DNA of 64,000 nt, taken from Eutreptiella sp. 'Long Island Sound 2002' (lineage: Eukaryota; Euglenozoa; Euglenophyceae; Eutreptiales; Eutreptiaceae). Every line of letters begins with the position of its first letter. Position 1 is the stretch's first letter. Made by a program: the position numbers and the translations under genes. The DNA lies in assembly GCA_964036045.1 (NCBI GenBank), contig OZ038378.1, positions 172,057,285 to 172,121,284 on the forward strand. The letters are read 5' to 3'. Below are positions 22,838 through 34,035 of this stretch, one piece after another. The notes below the pieces were generated by a model. That model was given only the letters and a program-made list of their open reading frames with translations. It made no database searches and had not been told where the DNA came from.

Positions 22838-24188
22838 ACACGCGCGCACATGGGAGCTCAACTTCCATCCCTTTTTGGACAGATCCGAGAGCTTATGGAC
22901 GCACGTTGCATTATGCTGATGCATGTTGTGAAAAGAGGTCGTTCCAAGGGATTCCAAAATGAACTTGACCAGAGAGCCACCATGCAGAGAGCCATAGGTG
23001 TCCATAAAGTGATGTATATGCTGAAGATCTGTGTCGACATTTTTGTGCACAACCAGCTACAATTTTGGGTCATTTGATAGAACCACTTGCTCAGCTGCAA
23101 CTCGTGTGTTGCCAGCAATTACTTCATGCGCACTACACGCACCCCTTCCCCATTGTCCAAAGAAGACGGGCAAATTACAGAGAAAGCACGGTCAGAGGGG
23201 AACAAGCCCATGCTTACACAGAGGCCACGCGTGTCACGCACACGCATGGACAACAACGTTTGCGAGGGTTTGTATGCGAGCAGCGTGCAGCAGAACTCAA
23301 CAACAATTTGCTGCGAACGGTTGATTGTTCTAAAAGATCCAGGCGGTGCATTGCAGTTGAACCATTTTGTCGGAAACCTCGGATCGTTCTTCGTGTCTTT
23401 CACCGCCTCTCAGTGCCTCTATGGAACGCGGTCTCAAGAGAAGGGTACATGCCAGGGCCCATCTCAACGAGCGCCAGAGGCGGTACCTATGCCATTTGCG
23501 GCGGAAAAGAAAAGGCGCCTTTTGGAGATATTTGGGGGTTGGGTTTCCGTCCCAAGCCGTTGCCATGTGTGTGGGAATGATACAAAGTGCGAGGGGTTGC
23601 ATAGGGAACATAAGAGACAGGCTAAGTTGGTGTTTTATGGCAAGACGAGGGCCGGAGATGCGCTTGGAGAGGGAGGGATGGGTCTAGAGGTCGGTAAAAA
23701 GCTGTCGAAGGGCTGCGGAGGGACGGAGAGGGTTGTTAAGAGCCAGTAACGGTTGAAAAAGGTGGACAAGGCCTTTTCTTTGTGTGCAAGAGAGGGCTGC
23801 TCCATACACTGTGATTGCTTCCGGTGTGGTACAACGGTGCAGCACCGGTCCGCCTTGGCAATGTGTGCTGCCCAATTCCAGCAGATTATTGGACACCATT
23901 ACGGGCAGTACGCTGCAAGCATGAGCGGTGGGGCCAACTCTCCTCACCCCACAAAATTGCGTTTGCGCTCGCCCACTCTCGAGAGTACATTTGGTTCATT
24001 TGGAGAACATGTACCTGCGGCATGGAGTTTGCAAATTTTGACAGGCATTCCTGAATTATACGAGAAAATACGAAACTTCGATACGAAATTGTGAATTGCA
24101 AATTCAATCAGCAGGTCACACAAAAGACATGGCAATCCTGGGCGCGGGGGCAACGGTTGGGGGGGCTAGTGCTTTCATGTGGCACCCC
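22838..24188. other. no supported gene
   Basis: Long plus-strand frames at 23065-23580 and 23087-23749 overlap each other. Neither has a recognisable domain. One includes a Cys/His cluster (CHVCGNDTKCEGLHREH) that could be chance or a decayed zinc finger. Confidence 0.3.
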
Positions 24189-24395
24189 TTATTGCCTCAA
24201 CAGTCCGTGGACGGACTGGGCTTTCATCTCCTCTTCGCACATCATCAGCACTTCTTCACCGCTTTTCGCCCATCCTTGCATCTTGCGCTTGGGGTCATGC
24301 GCACCGCAATGAAGTGCATCAAGCATCAATTTTCTTTCCTCGAGATAAATTGTGCGTCCATGCCCCACAAACAATGTTTCTATTCCCTCCAGCAC
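24189..24395 (-). CDS. possible exon, hypothetical
   Basis: The minus frame encodes a charged, helix-like segment (GIETLFVGHGRTIYLEERKL; WAKSGEEVLMMCEEEMKAQS) ending with TGA at 24189. The frame remains open upstream to about 24480. No domain or clear acceptor. Composition is the only support. Confidence 0.25.
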   Translation of the reverse strand: MLEGIETLFVGHGRTIYLEERKLMLDALHCGAHDPKRKMQGWAKSGEEVLMMCEEEMKAQSVHGLLRQ

Positions 24396-24479
24396 TTTTA
24401 CACTGATGGGCCAAAAGTTGGCTCGTGAATGCGGCTCCCATCGGGAATGGAATCGACACTCTCACGCCGCTACTACCTC

Positions 24480-25372
24480 TAGTAGGGCAGCATCTGATGC
24501 AGCGCACTTGCAGTGCAATAACGAGGGCATCTGGGAACACTCTGGCAGGAGTGGGAAGAGGACAGTGGAAAGTGGAACTAGTGGGAATGACAGCGGGAAA
24601 TAATCCGGCCATTCCCAGAATAACGCCGTCAAGAGGTGCGCACGCGGACTGCAAATACTCCCCAAATTTGACATTTGTCCACACATTGGTGCCGCTGTAC
24701 CTGCGTTGCTCTTTTCTCGAGTCTCATGCATATCAGTGGCAGCTTGCCTCTGCGTTTAAACCAGTTCCCCAGACAGCTTTTGAACTGTTGAAGTGTGAAG
24801 AGGGTGGGATGGCGTTGGTGAGGGTAGGGTGCAGTACCTCAGTCTGCGGTGTTGCTGCATCATCTGTCCCTGCGTAACATGACTGGAATGGGTACACCGG
24901 AATGTCTGGTTGAAAGGCCATGTGGGACTGTTGACAGGTCCCGAGCTGTGATAATTTGGAGGTATTGGCATCTTTTTGTTTATGCATAACCCCCAAATGA
25001 TTTTGCCAGCGCCATTGACAATTTTTATCGCACCATTTCTGAGATTATCATGGCTGGCACTTGTTGCAGTGACATTTATGTTGTTGACGAATTTTGGATT
25101 GGATTGGACTGGATTGAAATTGGAATCGGAATTAGAATTGGATTGGATTGGATAAGACATGGGGGGAGCATTAGCGCACAGGGCACGCGCCGGGCAACTT
25201 TTTTTTGACCGTTCCCCACCCATGAGTGCTTTTGCCACCCTCCCCCCCACCAAACAATCCACACATTGAGTAGCCCCTCAAGAGGGGGGTCCTTTAGGAA
25301 CAATTCTTTTTTGATAAGGACCCCGCTTAAGGACCCCCCCGAAGGGCCTTTTTCCCCAGGTCCTAACTAGGA
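24480..25372. other. intergenic
   Basis: No gene was supported. At 25095-25160 there is a TTGGATTGGA-rich simple repeat. Confidence 0.4.
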
Positions 25373-26100
25373 TTGAATATTGGGACCCAGCTGGTGGGGC
25401 AAGGAACATTGTCTTGGAGACTTCAACGACAAATGAGGTACGCACTAGAAAGTGGATGAGAGCGGCTCAAAAGGCGCTCAAAACGAGCTGTATTCATCCG
25501 TTTGGGCACCACAACTGGACTGGGATCATTTTTGGAAAACCATGGTGTTGACCCGTTTTTGAGCCCTTTGTGGTCCCAAATTGGCCCATTTTCAAGGCCC
25601 TTTCGGCCTTGAGAGGGGCCAAAATTGCTCAAAATGGGCTCAAAATGGGCTCATTCCACTTGTTTGTGCACCCCAAATAGTCCAAAAGTATCTTTGGAAA
25701 AAAACATTTTACATCCATTTCCGACTGATTTTGGGTCCCCAAACAACCCATTTTCAAGGCATTCTGTGACTTTGGAGTCGCCAAAATGGCTTGCAATGGG
25801 CTGGAAATGGGCTCGTTTCACTTGTTTAAGGACCCCAAATGGTCTTGGATCATTTTTGGAGAAACACATTTTTGACCCATTTGTGACCCATTTTTGTGCC
25901 TAAACAGCCCATTTTCAAGGCATTTTGGGATTTTAGGAGGGCCAAAACGAGCCACCACGAGCTCAAGATGCGCCAAAAACACTTGTTTTGGCATTCCATG
26001 TGGTGCACGATCATTTTTGAAAGAAATCCTTTTTTTGCACTTGGTGGACCTTGTTGACCCATTTGGCACCCAACTCTTTGGGCTACCTCTTGCAGCTTGC
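25373..26100 (+). repeat. satellite-like array of about 160-bp modules
   Basis: After a 100-bp head shared with copies at 17.5 and 19.0 kb come about four diverged modules starting near 25475, 25648, 25809 and 25970. Each has the order CACTTGTTT..., ATCATTTTTGGA-AA, TTGACCCATTT, CCCATTTTCAAGGCATTTT, GGCCAAAA. The module length of about 160-170 bp is close to a nucleosome repeat. Apparent frames here are repeat artefacts. Confidence 0.75.
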
Positions 26101-26879
26101 CACAGCCCACTAGGCCTAGGTACGGGGCTCTAGGTGTCGGTTAGGGCAATTTTGAGGGGTGGAAACCACCAAACGTGGGTGGTTGCGGGTGGATTAGGTG
26201 CGCTCGAAATCGCGGTTTGAGCCACGTTGCCCAAGATATGGTCTGCTTTTGGTTTGGCGCTGCCAGCGGCCAATGTGCACAAATACGGGGTTCGCGGACA
26301 TATTGTGGAGTTAGAGGGCCCTAGAGGGCCCTTCGGCACGGGGAAGTCTAGCTGCATGTGTGGAGTAGCCACTATTTCCCTTCATTTGGCCGTTTTCAGC
26401 AGGTTCTAGGGTACTTTTGGGGGGGGGAAAGGCGGATTTCTAGCTCATACTTTGTGTGGCTGTCCCTCACACCCATAGGTAGCATCCACCAAAATTTTGG
26501 CAAAATTCAAAGCACCACGACAGAGCTGTGATTTTCCCCTATTTCGCGCGTGCTTGCTGCTTGCTGCTTGCTGCTTGCTTGCTGCTTGCTGCTTGCTAAA
26601 CCTGGTAGGTCCACCCTAGACACTAAAGACGGTTATAAAACCAAGACTGGTTCCACCAGCTCGGTGACCCTAACCCTAACCTAGCCGGCCATTTTTGTCC
26701 CCGCGTTGGGGACCCCGGAGAAAGCAGGGGTTATGTATCCCGTTTGCCTGCATGTGGGCCACAACACCCCCATTACCTGCGCTTTTCATTCCTCCTTACC
26801 AACTCCCTCGGCTTCGTTAACCTTCCGGTGCTATTGAGGATATCCAGTTTACATTTCATTTCACTTAATTTTGCTTCAC
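26101..26879. other. intergenic with simple repeats
   Basis: The heptamer array (TTGCTGC)n lies at 26551-26597. A telomere-like CCCTAACCCTAACC occurs at about 26667. No gene was supported. Confidence 0.45.
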
Positions 26880-27118
26880 AGCCAGGTCCGTTGCCCTGCT
26901 TATGGACAATGGGACATGTCCCGCCTCATGTTGGGACTGATAAAAGCGACTCAGCCGCCACGCAAGATGAGGGAGAGGATGAGGCACAAGTGTGTGCTTT
27001 GTGTTGTCACAAGCGCTCCACCATCACAATTTGTGGTGAGTGTTAGGAGCATTATTGCGGAAAATGCATTGATACCCACACTTGTGGGGATAATACTATT
27101 TGTTAGGCACATCATAAG
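26880..27118 (+). pseudogene. Cys-rich zinc finger remnant, PiggyBac-like C-terminus
   Basis: After an acceptor-like TTTTGCTTCACAG, an acidic linker (DSAATQDEGEDEAQ) leads into CALCCHKRSTITICGEC, a TAG, then EHYCGKCIDTHTCGDNTIC, another TAG, then AHHK and a stop. The spacing C-x2-C ... C-x2-C ... C-x2-C ... C resembles the cysteine-rich domain ending PiggyBac transposases. Both TAGs stand where CAG (Gln) is possible. No DDD catalytic core was recognised upstream, so this would be a 3' remnant. The family is inferred from spacing alone. Confidence 0.35.
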
Positions 27119-27607
27119 TAGCATAGATTGAAGTTGAATTTAGTTGATTTGCCTTATGTTGTTGTGCAGGTTGAGTCTCAGCGCCCCTGTTTCCGGTTTA
27201 GGTGTGTCTGGTGTTTTAAGTGAGATATCATTTCATGATGCTGTGTACTAGGCCTTGCGTAATCACACATCCTTACCATATCCCCACCACATTATCACCA
27301 CACCCTCACCTCACCCGCACCACATCTTCACCACATCCTCACCGCATCCTCACCTCACCCTCAGCACATCCTCATCGCATGGCCGGACCTGATTTTGGCA
27401 ACACGTGCGCACGACGCGACACGTGGCGCAAAAATGCCTCCGTTTTCGCCAAGAACAAATTTTGGTGGATTCAGCTTGCTTAAAAAGGGGGGAAAGGGTA
27501 GGTTTGAAATTATGGGTCAAGCTGGGGTGTTACCCACGATATACCCAAATGGTGCCAAAATGGCCCTTAGCTGGCCAACTGGCCGGAACTGATTAACCTC
27601 ACCTTAC
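27119..27607. other. intergenic with CACATCCTCAC repeats
   Basis: 27280-27380 is a degenerate short tandem repeat (CACATCCTCAC / CACCACATCCTC). No gene was supported. Confidence 0.45.
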
Positions 27608-27750
27608 CGAAGCCAATGACGGGCACCCCGTCTGACTGTGCTTGTTTTGAGCAACGCAGTTTGCGGTACCAGCCCTCCAGGAAACAGAAGTAGCGCAACA
27701 GCTCGGATTTCTCTGGGGCAATTCGACAGAAGTGTTGTTTGTGTGCCTGC
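27608..27750 (-). CDS. internal exon, hypothetical protein
   Basis: This minus-strand exon is bounded by an acceptor (GAAATCATCAG) and a good donor (TTCG|GTAAGG). It encodes about 47 residues of soluble, charged protein (QHFCRIAPEKSELLRYFCFL; EGWYRKLRCSKQAQ). The frame is open throughout. No family was recognised. The partner exons are not identified. Confidence 0.4.
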
Positions 27751-28777
27751 CTGATGATTTCATGCAAGCTTCATGCAAGAGGAACAGTGATACGCATGTG
27801 CAGGAGTCTCCAATGCGGCCCCTTACGGGAAAGGGCTTCTGCACTTAGCGTGTTCTTCCCGTCCAAGAGTAGTGTGCATTAAAGCCGATCAAACTTGCAT
27901 TGCGTCATCGTTTCTGGTGTAGATTTAGGTGCAACAAATTTTTAAACAAGATGTACAGGGTTTGCGTCTGGGGACGCATACCTGTGATGTGCCACAGCTG
28001 CTAATCCATGGGCCCACGATCCGGGTACCTGGGGTCCTTGCCCTCAAAACCACCACCCGACTCTTGGTCCACCACCGCCCAGGAGGTGGGGTCCCATTTG
28101 AGGCACCCAGCTTGGGTTGGTTATCAGGCGTTGCGGCCGAAAGAGCTCCCGATCTCTGGAGGAGAGATGAGGATTCTGGCGGCTGGTCACGGATTGTAGA
28201 TCGCCATGGGACTGCCATCGGCTGTTGGAGGTCATGGAGGGTGCATGGTGCTTGATCAGGACTGTCGAAGATGGTGGTTCGGTCGCTCCTGAAAGAGGGC
28301 AGGGGCGTTAGCAACATATGGCCTTCCGTTGGAACATGGGCCCCCTTTGGAACAGCAAAGGGGGACAGTTCCTCCATTTCCTGGAAATGCGGCCACGAGA
28401 AGCCGCTACGGCATCTTGGACTCAAATGCGTATGTGGAGACGACTTTGGGAAGGCGGGCGAAACGACAGAGGACCACTGACCGAGCTGGCCGAAGTTGAA
28501 GAAATCGTTCAAATGTATCTCATCCTGCCATTAATTTGCGTGGAGGCACTCCTCCCTGAGTTCTAATCAATCATACACCAACCCTATGGAGATGGCTGGA
28601 GCGGGACCAGTGCTGCTTCTGCGGGGCTATTCGGGGGTTGCAAGCCCTAAGCAACGCCAATCGCCAGAAGAATGGCAAAGGCGGTCACGGAGTGCTGCTG
28701 CGTTCGGTAGAATTGTTGTGGCCCCAACGTGTATTCAGCCCAGGATTTTCCGTCACTGGATCGTTATACACTTAACC
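27751..28777. other. no supported gene
   Basis: Frames on both strands (for example minus 27925-28512) have mixed Pro/Ser-rich composition and no recognisable domain. Confidence 0.35.
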
Positions 28778-29821
28778 TTAGACCACCACGGCTGAAGCAG
28801 GGTGCCTGTCACCAGCTAAACGCATCGTACTACTCGTTCTATTGCCGTTTTTTTCGGCGGCTCGGTATTTTCTTCTGGCAGTTTCCAGCCCCCCGGCTTC
28901 CTGTCTTTGCATCAGATCCGCGTCATGGGTGCAGGACAGCAGTTCGCACCACGGCGGGTAATAATCAGTGCCACTGTACCCCTTGTAGTCCCTTGACACA
29001 GGACAGTCTGGAGCAATGCAGATCTTGTGGTTGAGGTAGGCCCCCCAAAAGCCAAAGGACCCGCCACTTATGACAACTGCATCGCTGTGGGCCATAATAG
29101 CCAAGTCAGTGGCTGGCGTGTGGCTGATCGGTGTCGGTACCAAACGGACTGGGATGTGCTGCCTGGCGTAGGCGTAGTCCTGGCGATCTTCCCTGCGATC
29201 CACGTTCCCGCCGGCCATCACAATGAAAAGCATTTCGCGATCGGGGTAGCTCTGCCGCAACCATGCGATGCCGCGCCTCCAGTAGTCATCCGGAACCGCT
29301 TGCGTCCGAGAATGTGCCAAGTCGCCGCGACGCACGTGCACCGCGACTGTCATCACCTTCGGCGAGTATCCACGCTGCTGCCGGGCCTTTGTGATGAACC
29401 GACGCGCCTGCGCTTCAACTGTCGCATTGAAGCGGAATCTCCGCAGGATTTCGGTTGAGTGGTTCGCAAAATATCGGTGCGACTGCAGGTACCCGGAAAT
29501 GGCGCTGTTTGGGGGTGCACCGAGCAAATGAGGCTGGAAACGGATCCCGTTCCACTCCTTCCTGCAACGCACGGTACGCCAAGTATCACTGTCCACCAGC
29601 CACACGTTCAGGGCCGGGAAGAGCATGCGCAGCTGATGGTAATCGCTGACGTCGGCAGCGCGCGGCTGGTAACCCAGGGTCAAGGCAATGCCAATGAGAG
29701 AGGCAGTGGCCCAGATCAAGTTGCCGAGGCGCTGGTACATGTACATGTCTTTCAGCAGCAGCCAGTCTCTGGGCCCGTGGTCTCTTGCGAGGATCTGGCA
29801 GCTGCCCACGCTTGTCTGGAC
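28778..29821 (-). CDS. GT11 alpha-1,2-fucosyltransferase-like, last exon
   Basis: Family GT11 transfers fucose from GDP-fucose to galactose, usually on secreted glycans in the Golgi. Counting from the GTG at 29809, the exon shows RLGNLIWATASLIGIA (residues 27-42; the family's N-terminal GRLGNQ region), the signature HVRRGD (158-163), and SGGSFGFWGAYL (248-259), the conserved acceptor/donor-side motif. An acceptor (CCCTTCTCACAG) directly precedes 29821, and the frame is open across it, so the membrane anchor presumably lies in an upstream exon not found. The end is TAA at 28778. Length (about 347 residues) fits the catalytic domain. The loss of the first Gly of GRLGN (here QRLGN) is a small deviation. 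Same strand as the DUF268-like gene to the right. Confidence 0.85.
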   Translation of the reverse strand, partial: VQTSVGSCQILARDHGPRDWLLLKDMYMYQRLGNLIWATASLIGIALTLGYQPRAADVSDYHQLRMLFPALNVWLVDSDTWRTVRCRKEWNGIRFQPHLLGAPPNSAISGYLQSHRYFANHSTEILRRFRFNATVEAQARRFITKARQQRGYSPKVMTVAVHVRRGDLAHSRTQAVPDDYWRRGIAWLRQSYPDREMLFIVMAGGNVDRREDRQDYAYARQHIPVRLVPTPISHTPATDLAIMAHSDAVVISGGSFGFWGAYLNHKICIAPDCPVSRDYKGYSGTDYYPPWCELLSCTHDADLMQRQEAGGLETARRKYRAAEKNGNRTSSTMRLAGDRHPASAVVV

Positions 29822-31311
29822 CTGTGAGAAGGGTATGGGAGGTCTTCAATGCCGAAATGGAAAACAGCTGCCGGACTCCTGGACGCCTGGACTTTAGAGC
29901 ACCAGCCGACCAGTACCCGCTGTCGGTTGGCGGCCAACCGACGTCGGCTGACCATCGATTACCGTCGGCTAACTGCCAATGAGAGGCCTGCCAGCACTGA
30001 CAGGGGTGTGGACGGCGACAAACAATCCACCCTCACCCATAACGCTGCACTTCAACACCCCCCCCCTTGATCAGTGAGCAGGTCGCACAACAGACAACCC
30101 TTTGATAGCTGTATACCGACCTCCTTCTCCAAAGCCGTCTCCAATCCTCGTCTTGCCACAACACACCAACTGCCTCTGTTACATTGCGACTGCCCCATGC
30201 CCCCATCCCTTTCCAGTAGCCCTGTCCAAAAATCCTCCTGGCTTCTACCACAGCCCTTTAACCCCTCAAAACTCTCTGCCCTATCGCCTGCCAACACACA
30301 AACACCGCCACTTTCCTTGAGCCCTATCTCTTCCGTACCCTTTCATAGGAAACCCTGCCAGGGAGGTCCAGGGGCACGATGTACTTTTTGACCCCAACAA
30401 GGGGTATTGGCTGCCACCCATCCCCCCCGAAGGCATGGGATCTGCTAAGGGGGGGACACAGGTGATAGTCGGCACACATTCGCCCCCCCCCCCTTCCCCC
30501 GCACCACCACCATGCCCTCCGCATTACTCATCCCCGGAATTCCCCACCCCTGAATGCATCCACCACCACTACTTCTGCCCCCCGCCACCGCCACCAGGCA
30601 ACAGGTTTTGGCCGCAACGGCTAAGACACCCTCCACCAACAGGACCCCCCCTCTCCCCGCCTCCCCCCAAACCAGCACTCACTCCGTAGCCCTCTAACCC
30701 CAACCGCCCCCACGCACCCCGACTTGTCGAACTGAAATGTTTCGCCCACCCGGAGTCCTCGTAAAGCATGTGCGTTTGTGTGTGGGGGGGGGGGGGGCAT
30801 TAAGTTTCAGAAACAGAGTCTGAGCCCACCAGAGATCAAAGATCAAGCCGCAGAAGGCGAAAGTGGCAGGCAGGTGCTGGCTCTACTGACCATGTGCAAC
30901 CTGCGTGCCACGTTGAGTGGGCGGCGTCGGTCACAACTAGCCCAAGTTGCGCCAGGGCAGCCATACTTGGCTGTTACCTTGGTCATGGAGGTGAGGTTGC
31001 GTGGTATCATGATCAAGAGTAAAACCGGAATGCCCTGGTGTGTGGGGCATGTGGGGCATGAGGGGAATGTGGAACCATGTGGTGTGTGTGTGTGTGTGGG
31101 CCTCAAAGGTCAGGTGTGGACCCGCCACCAGGCTCCAACCGCGCCTGCCACACGGCCTTCATCGTTAACTCAGTTCCATTTGTATGCGTGTCTCAGGGAC
31201 AGCCCCATCCAGTTCATTTTCCTCACCTCCGTGTGGGGGGGGGGGGGGGGATGCCGTGCAAAACGAGCACGGGGCTGCTGAGGGGCTGCCGACCATCAGC
31301 GCCCACCATGC
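29822..31311. other. intergenic, possible upstream exon zone
   Basis: No exon was resolved for the fucosyltransferase. At 29920-29985 GTCGGTTGGC words resemble the 14.2-kb minisatellite. G14 at 30784-30797, G16 at 31235-31250, and C-rich tracts at 30480-30500. Confidence 0.4.
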
Positions 31312-32679
31312 CTATCGGTCCCGTAGTGTGCCCAGGCTGACAAGTGGACCCCCAAGTCCGTGGAATCCGCCATCGAGGCCAGGCGTAGGCCTAGTGCTAC
31401 CCAAGCTCCCGGAGGGTCCAAGATCCAGGCCTAGAGTGGACCCGTGGGGCCACCTAGTCCCCGAGGACATCCAATGTCGCGGCTGAGAGAGGACCACTAC
31501 TTCCGACAAAAACTTGTCCCACATGGTCCGATATCGCCGGATTTCCATCCGTCTGACAAAATTGGTCTGACACGGGCTGCTCTTGCCCGTAAGGCGTTCA
31601 CCCGGCAGGCGAGGAGTGGGCGACCCACTGAGCGAGGCGTGCAGATCCACTGAGTGGATGGGCACCAATGGCCATGCGTGGAGCAATTTTCTTCCCACCC
31701 ACTTCACGAATTGTTTGACGGCCAACCGGCTGAGGGGAGCGAGGAGAGGAGGGCGGAGATTCACCTGGTCCAATTGCTCCCAGTTGGCGGTCAAGCTAGG
31801 CCACCGCGCACTTCCCCCACGAGCTCGTGGAAGTTGCATGACCATGGACCCGTGGAGTTTCGTCATGCACCACACCTTGGCTAAGTCCACCACATCCCCA
31901 TTTGGATAGAGCCCCGGCCTCTCAGTCCCGAGTCCAGCCCGAGATAGCCTTGGCCCCACTACGGCTGCGTCGTACGGTCGCCACCCGGCACCGTCCAAGA
32001 ATTCGCGGCGCCAAGACTCGCCGCTAAGCAGGCGTAGCCGGGAATGTGGCTGGCGGGAGTAAGGAATGGGAAGTACGGAGTCCACCGTGCGCGCCCCGAG
32101 CGCGAGGACGCGGGCCTCCAACGCCGGATGCACCGAGCCATACACCAACACACGTTTGTGGCGGAGTGCCGCCGCAGAGATGACCTTGTGTAGTGGGCTA
32201 TTGGGTGCAGAGGGGCAACAAGTGACGTTGCCTTGGGGAACAATATGCCAATCAATGACCGTCCGGACGTATGGGTCTGTCCACACCATTGGGTCAAATT
32301 CAACAAACGTCTCATACAATGCGAGGGCGGGCGCCATCACATGTCGGTACCAGTCAGCTTGAAATCGAGGGTCGGTGACATAGAACAGGGCCGTGCAATT
32401 CACTGGGACCTCCACATGCGTGTAATACCGCCCCACTTGTGCCATGTCCGTGCCTACGACTACGTCATAAAGGGAAGGGCGCTTGACCTCAGGCATGGCG
32501 CCAGGAAAGAACGGTGCCGGCCATGCATCCGGGTCAACGACTGGCTCCTGATTTCCAAGACTAAGGAGCTTTTTCCTTTTCACCCAGAGGATGTACATGA
32601 GGATCTCGCTAAGGATGAAGAGGAAGAGATAACGGGAGGGCAGGGTTGCCAACGGAGCCAGCCATTGGCGGGGCTGCAT
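31312..32679 (-). CDS. DUF268-like single-pass membrane protein
   Basis: The ATG at 32679 starts a 455-residue frame with a hydrophobic anchor at about residues 14-34 (SRYLFLFILSEILMYILWV), as in type II Golgi proteins. Residues 175-200 read RVLVYGSVHPALEARVLALG, a methyltransferase-like nucleotide-binding pattern. Residues 248-300 contain AGLGTERPGLYPNGDVVDLA, KVWCMTKLHGSMVM and ARWPSLTANWEQ. This order matches DUF268 (PF03269), whose consensus I recall as EHSGLGRYGD...PNGD, CVTKPGG and YPYLTTNW. Family function is unknown; a SAM-dependent fold is only suggested. The usual EHSG is replaced by SRAG, so catalysis may be altered. The last about 100 residues are low-complexity and may be read-through into noncoding DNA or a missed intron. 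The GT11 exon lies 1.5 kb downstream on the same strand. Confidence 0.65.
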   Translation of the reverse strand: MQPRQWLAPLATLPSRYLFLFILSEILMYILWVKRKKLLSLGNQEPVVDPDAWPAPFFPGAMPEVKRPSLYDVVVGTDMAQVGRYYTHVEVPVNCTALFYVTDPRFQADWYRHVMAPALALYETFVEFDPMVWTDPYVRTVIDWHIVPQGNVTCCPSAPNSPLHKVISAAALRHKRVLVYGSVHPALEARVLALGARTVDSVLPIPYSRQPHSRLRLLSGESWRREFLDGAGWRPYDAAVVGPRLSRAGLGTERPGLYPNGDVVDLAKVWCMTKLHGSMVMQLPRARGGSARWPSLTANWEQLDQVNLRPPLLAPLSRLAVKQFVKWVGRKLLHAWPLVPIHSVDLHASLSGSPTPRLPGERLTGKSSPCQTNFVRRMEIRRYRTMWDKFLSEVVVLSQPRHWMSSGTRWPHGSTLGLDLGPSGSLGSTRPTPGLDGGFHGLGGPLVSLGTLRDR

Positions 32680-33466
32680 GCTTGGCTTCGGGTTGGCGCG
32701 TTTCTGGTGATGGCACGTTTCTGTTGATGGTACAAGTATTCACATCATAATTGTACACCTACTACTTGAAGCGATGCTGTGCATTGGCATCACAACCCCG
32801 GGTCGTGCACCGCTTCCATGGGAAAGAGACGCTCTGCAGGCAAATGAGGAACGCCCAGTCTCCCCCCTACTCCTTGTGGAGACAGCACCCACCATCGGCA
32901 GAACACCACTGATTAAAGACCAACCGGTTAGGCCATTTACCAAAACTCATCGCTTTCATTTTTAGGAAGGCGAAAGGAAATAGGTGCACTTGGATTTACC
33001 AAATTTCCAAAATTGTGACAGGTCGTACTTTACAACAAGGGGCTAAGACTATGACACACTAGCTAGACAGAATGGTTTACCACTCACACATGGGCATGTT
33101 ATGGCGCGTGATAATGGTCACAAGCAAGTTAGCAAATGAAGCTACGCCGGAAATAGAGGGCAAGGCCTGTGGTCAGGCTGGTGCTATTGCCTTCTAAAAA
33201 AAAATAGAAGGCAAGGCACAAGGCATTTTGGTCAATGAGGCAATTAAGCGACCAAACCGAAGGCTAGGAGTGACCCTGCATGTGGCATTTATGAGGAAAC
33301 AATACAGTTCCTCCTAACCCCTAGACCTTAATGGGGCTTAACAAGCAAGCGTGTACAGTGCAAAACTCAACGGATGATCATGAGATCCTCATGATCACGA
33401 TGTATGTATGCATGTATCATCCATGTATCCATGTATGTGAGCAAGCACAGCGAGAAGAGGTGCAAC
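32680..33466. other. no supported gene
   Basis: AT-richer intergenic sequence without a domain-bearing frame. Confidence 0.4.
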
Positions 33467-33543
33467 GGAGCTGCGCCTAGCCGCGGCTGGGAGGCTGGGA
33501 GGCTTTGGAAAACCCCCCCCCTTGGCTGGCTGGCTGGCTTGCA
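33467..33543 (+). mobile_element. MITE-like short element, copy 1
   Basis: Begins GGAGCTGCGCCTAGCCGCGG, then CTGGGAGGCTTTGGAAAA, a C run and GGCTGGCTGGC. The right inverted terminus is missing or diverged. Confidence 0.6.
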
Positions 33544-33950
33544 CGCCCCCAGAAAACAGCCAAAATACGTACTGCACCACTGTACCGCCTCTTCTCACGC
33601 ATGGTATGGGGATGGGGATGGGTTTGCAAGGGTGGGGGGGGTCAGCCACCTTTCAAAAACACCCTTACCTCATACTCCAAGTTGCCTTGTACAACACAAC
33701 GCGAAGCAAGCGAGCAGGGCTCAGCAGCTCAAAAGATCATAGGAATCTGTTCACAAACACGTATTGTGATTCGATTTTCGGAACCTCCCATAAAGACCAA
33801 AAACACAAAACATAGAATCACCGCATCACACAAATGTTCAACGACAAATGTTCTTGTTACCGATGTAAAGGGGTTGCCTCCAATACCTTAAAGTACACAA
33901 TTGTCCTCAATCCGAAATATGTACCATCCATATTGCATTATATATCCCAA

Positions 33951-34035
33951 GGAGCTGCGCCTAGCCGCGGCTGGGTGGCTGGGAGGCTTTGGAAACCCCC
34001 CCCTCCCCCCCCCCCCCCCTGGCTGGCGCAGCTCC
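33951..34035 (+). mobile_element. MITE-like short element, copy 2 (complete)
   Basis: An 85-bp unit with perfect 11-bp terminal inverted repeats, GGAGCTGCGCC and GGCGCAGCTCC, a C15 run inside (34005-34019), and the bases CAA on both sides, consistent with a 3-bp target duplication. It has no coding capacity. Confidence 0.7.

Noticed and set aside
25581-26133. Several frames on both strands reading similar peptides
   Set aside because: They are repeat artefacts of the satellite modules.
26667-26681. Telomere end from CCCTAACCCTAACC
   Set aside because: Only two to three units in the interior of the window; too short to be a telomere.
29027-29827. Plus-strand frames over the fucosyltransferase
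   Set aside because: They are antisense to a frame with three conserved GT11 motifs.
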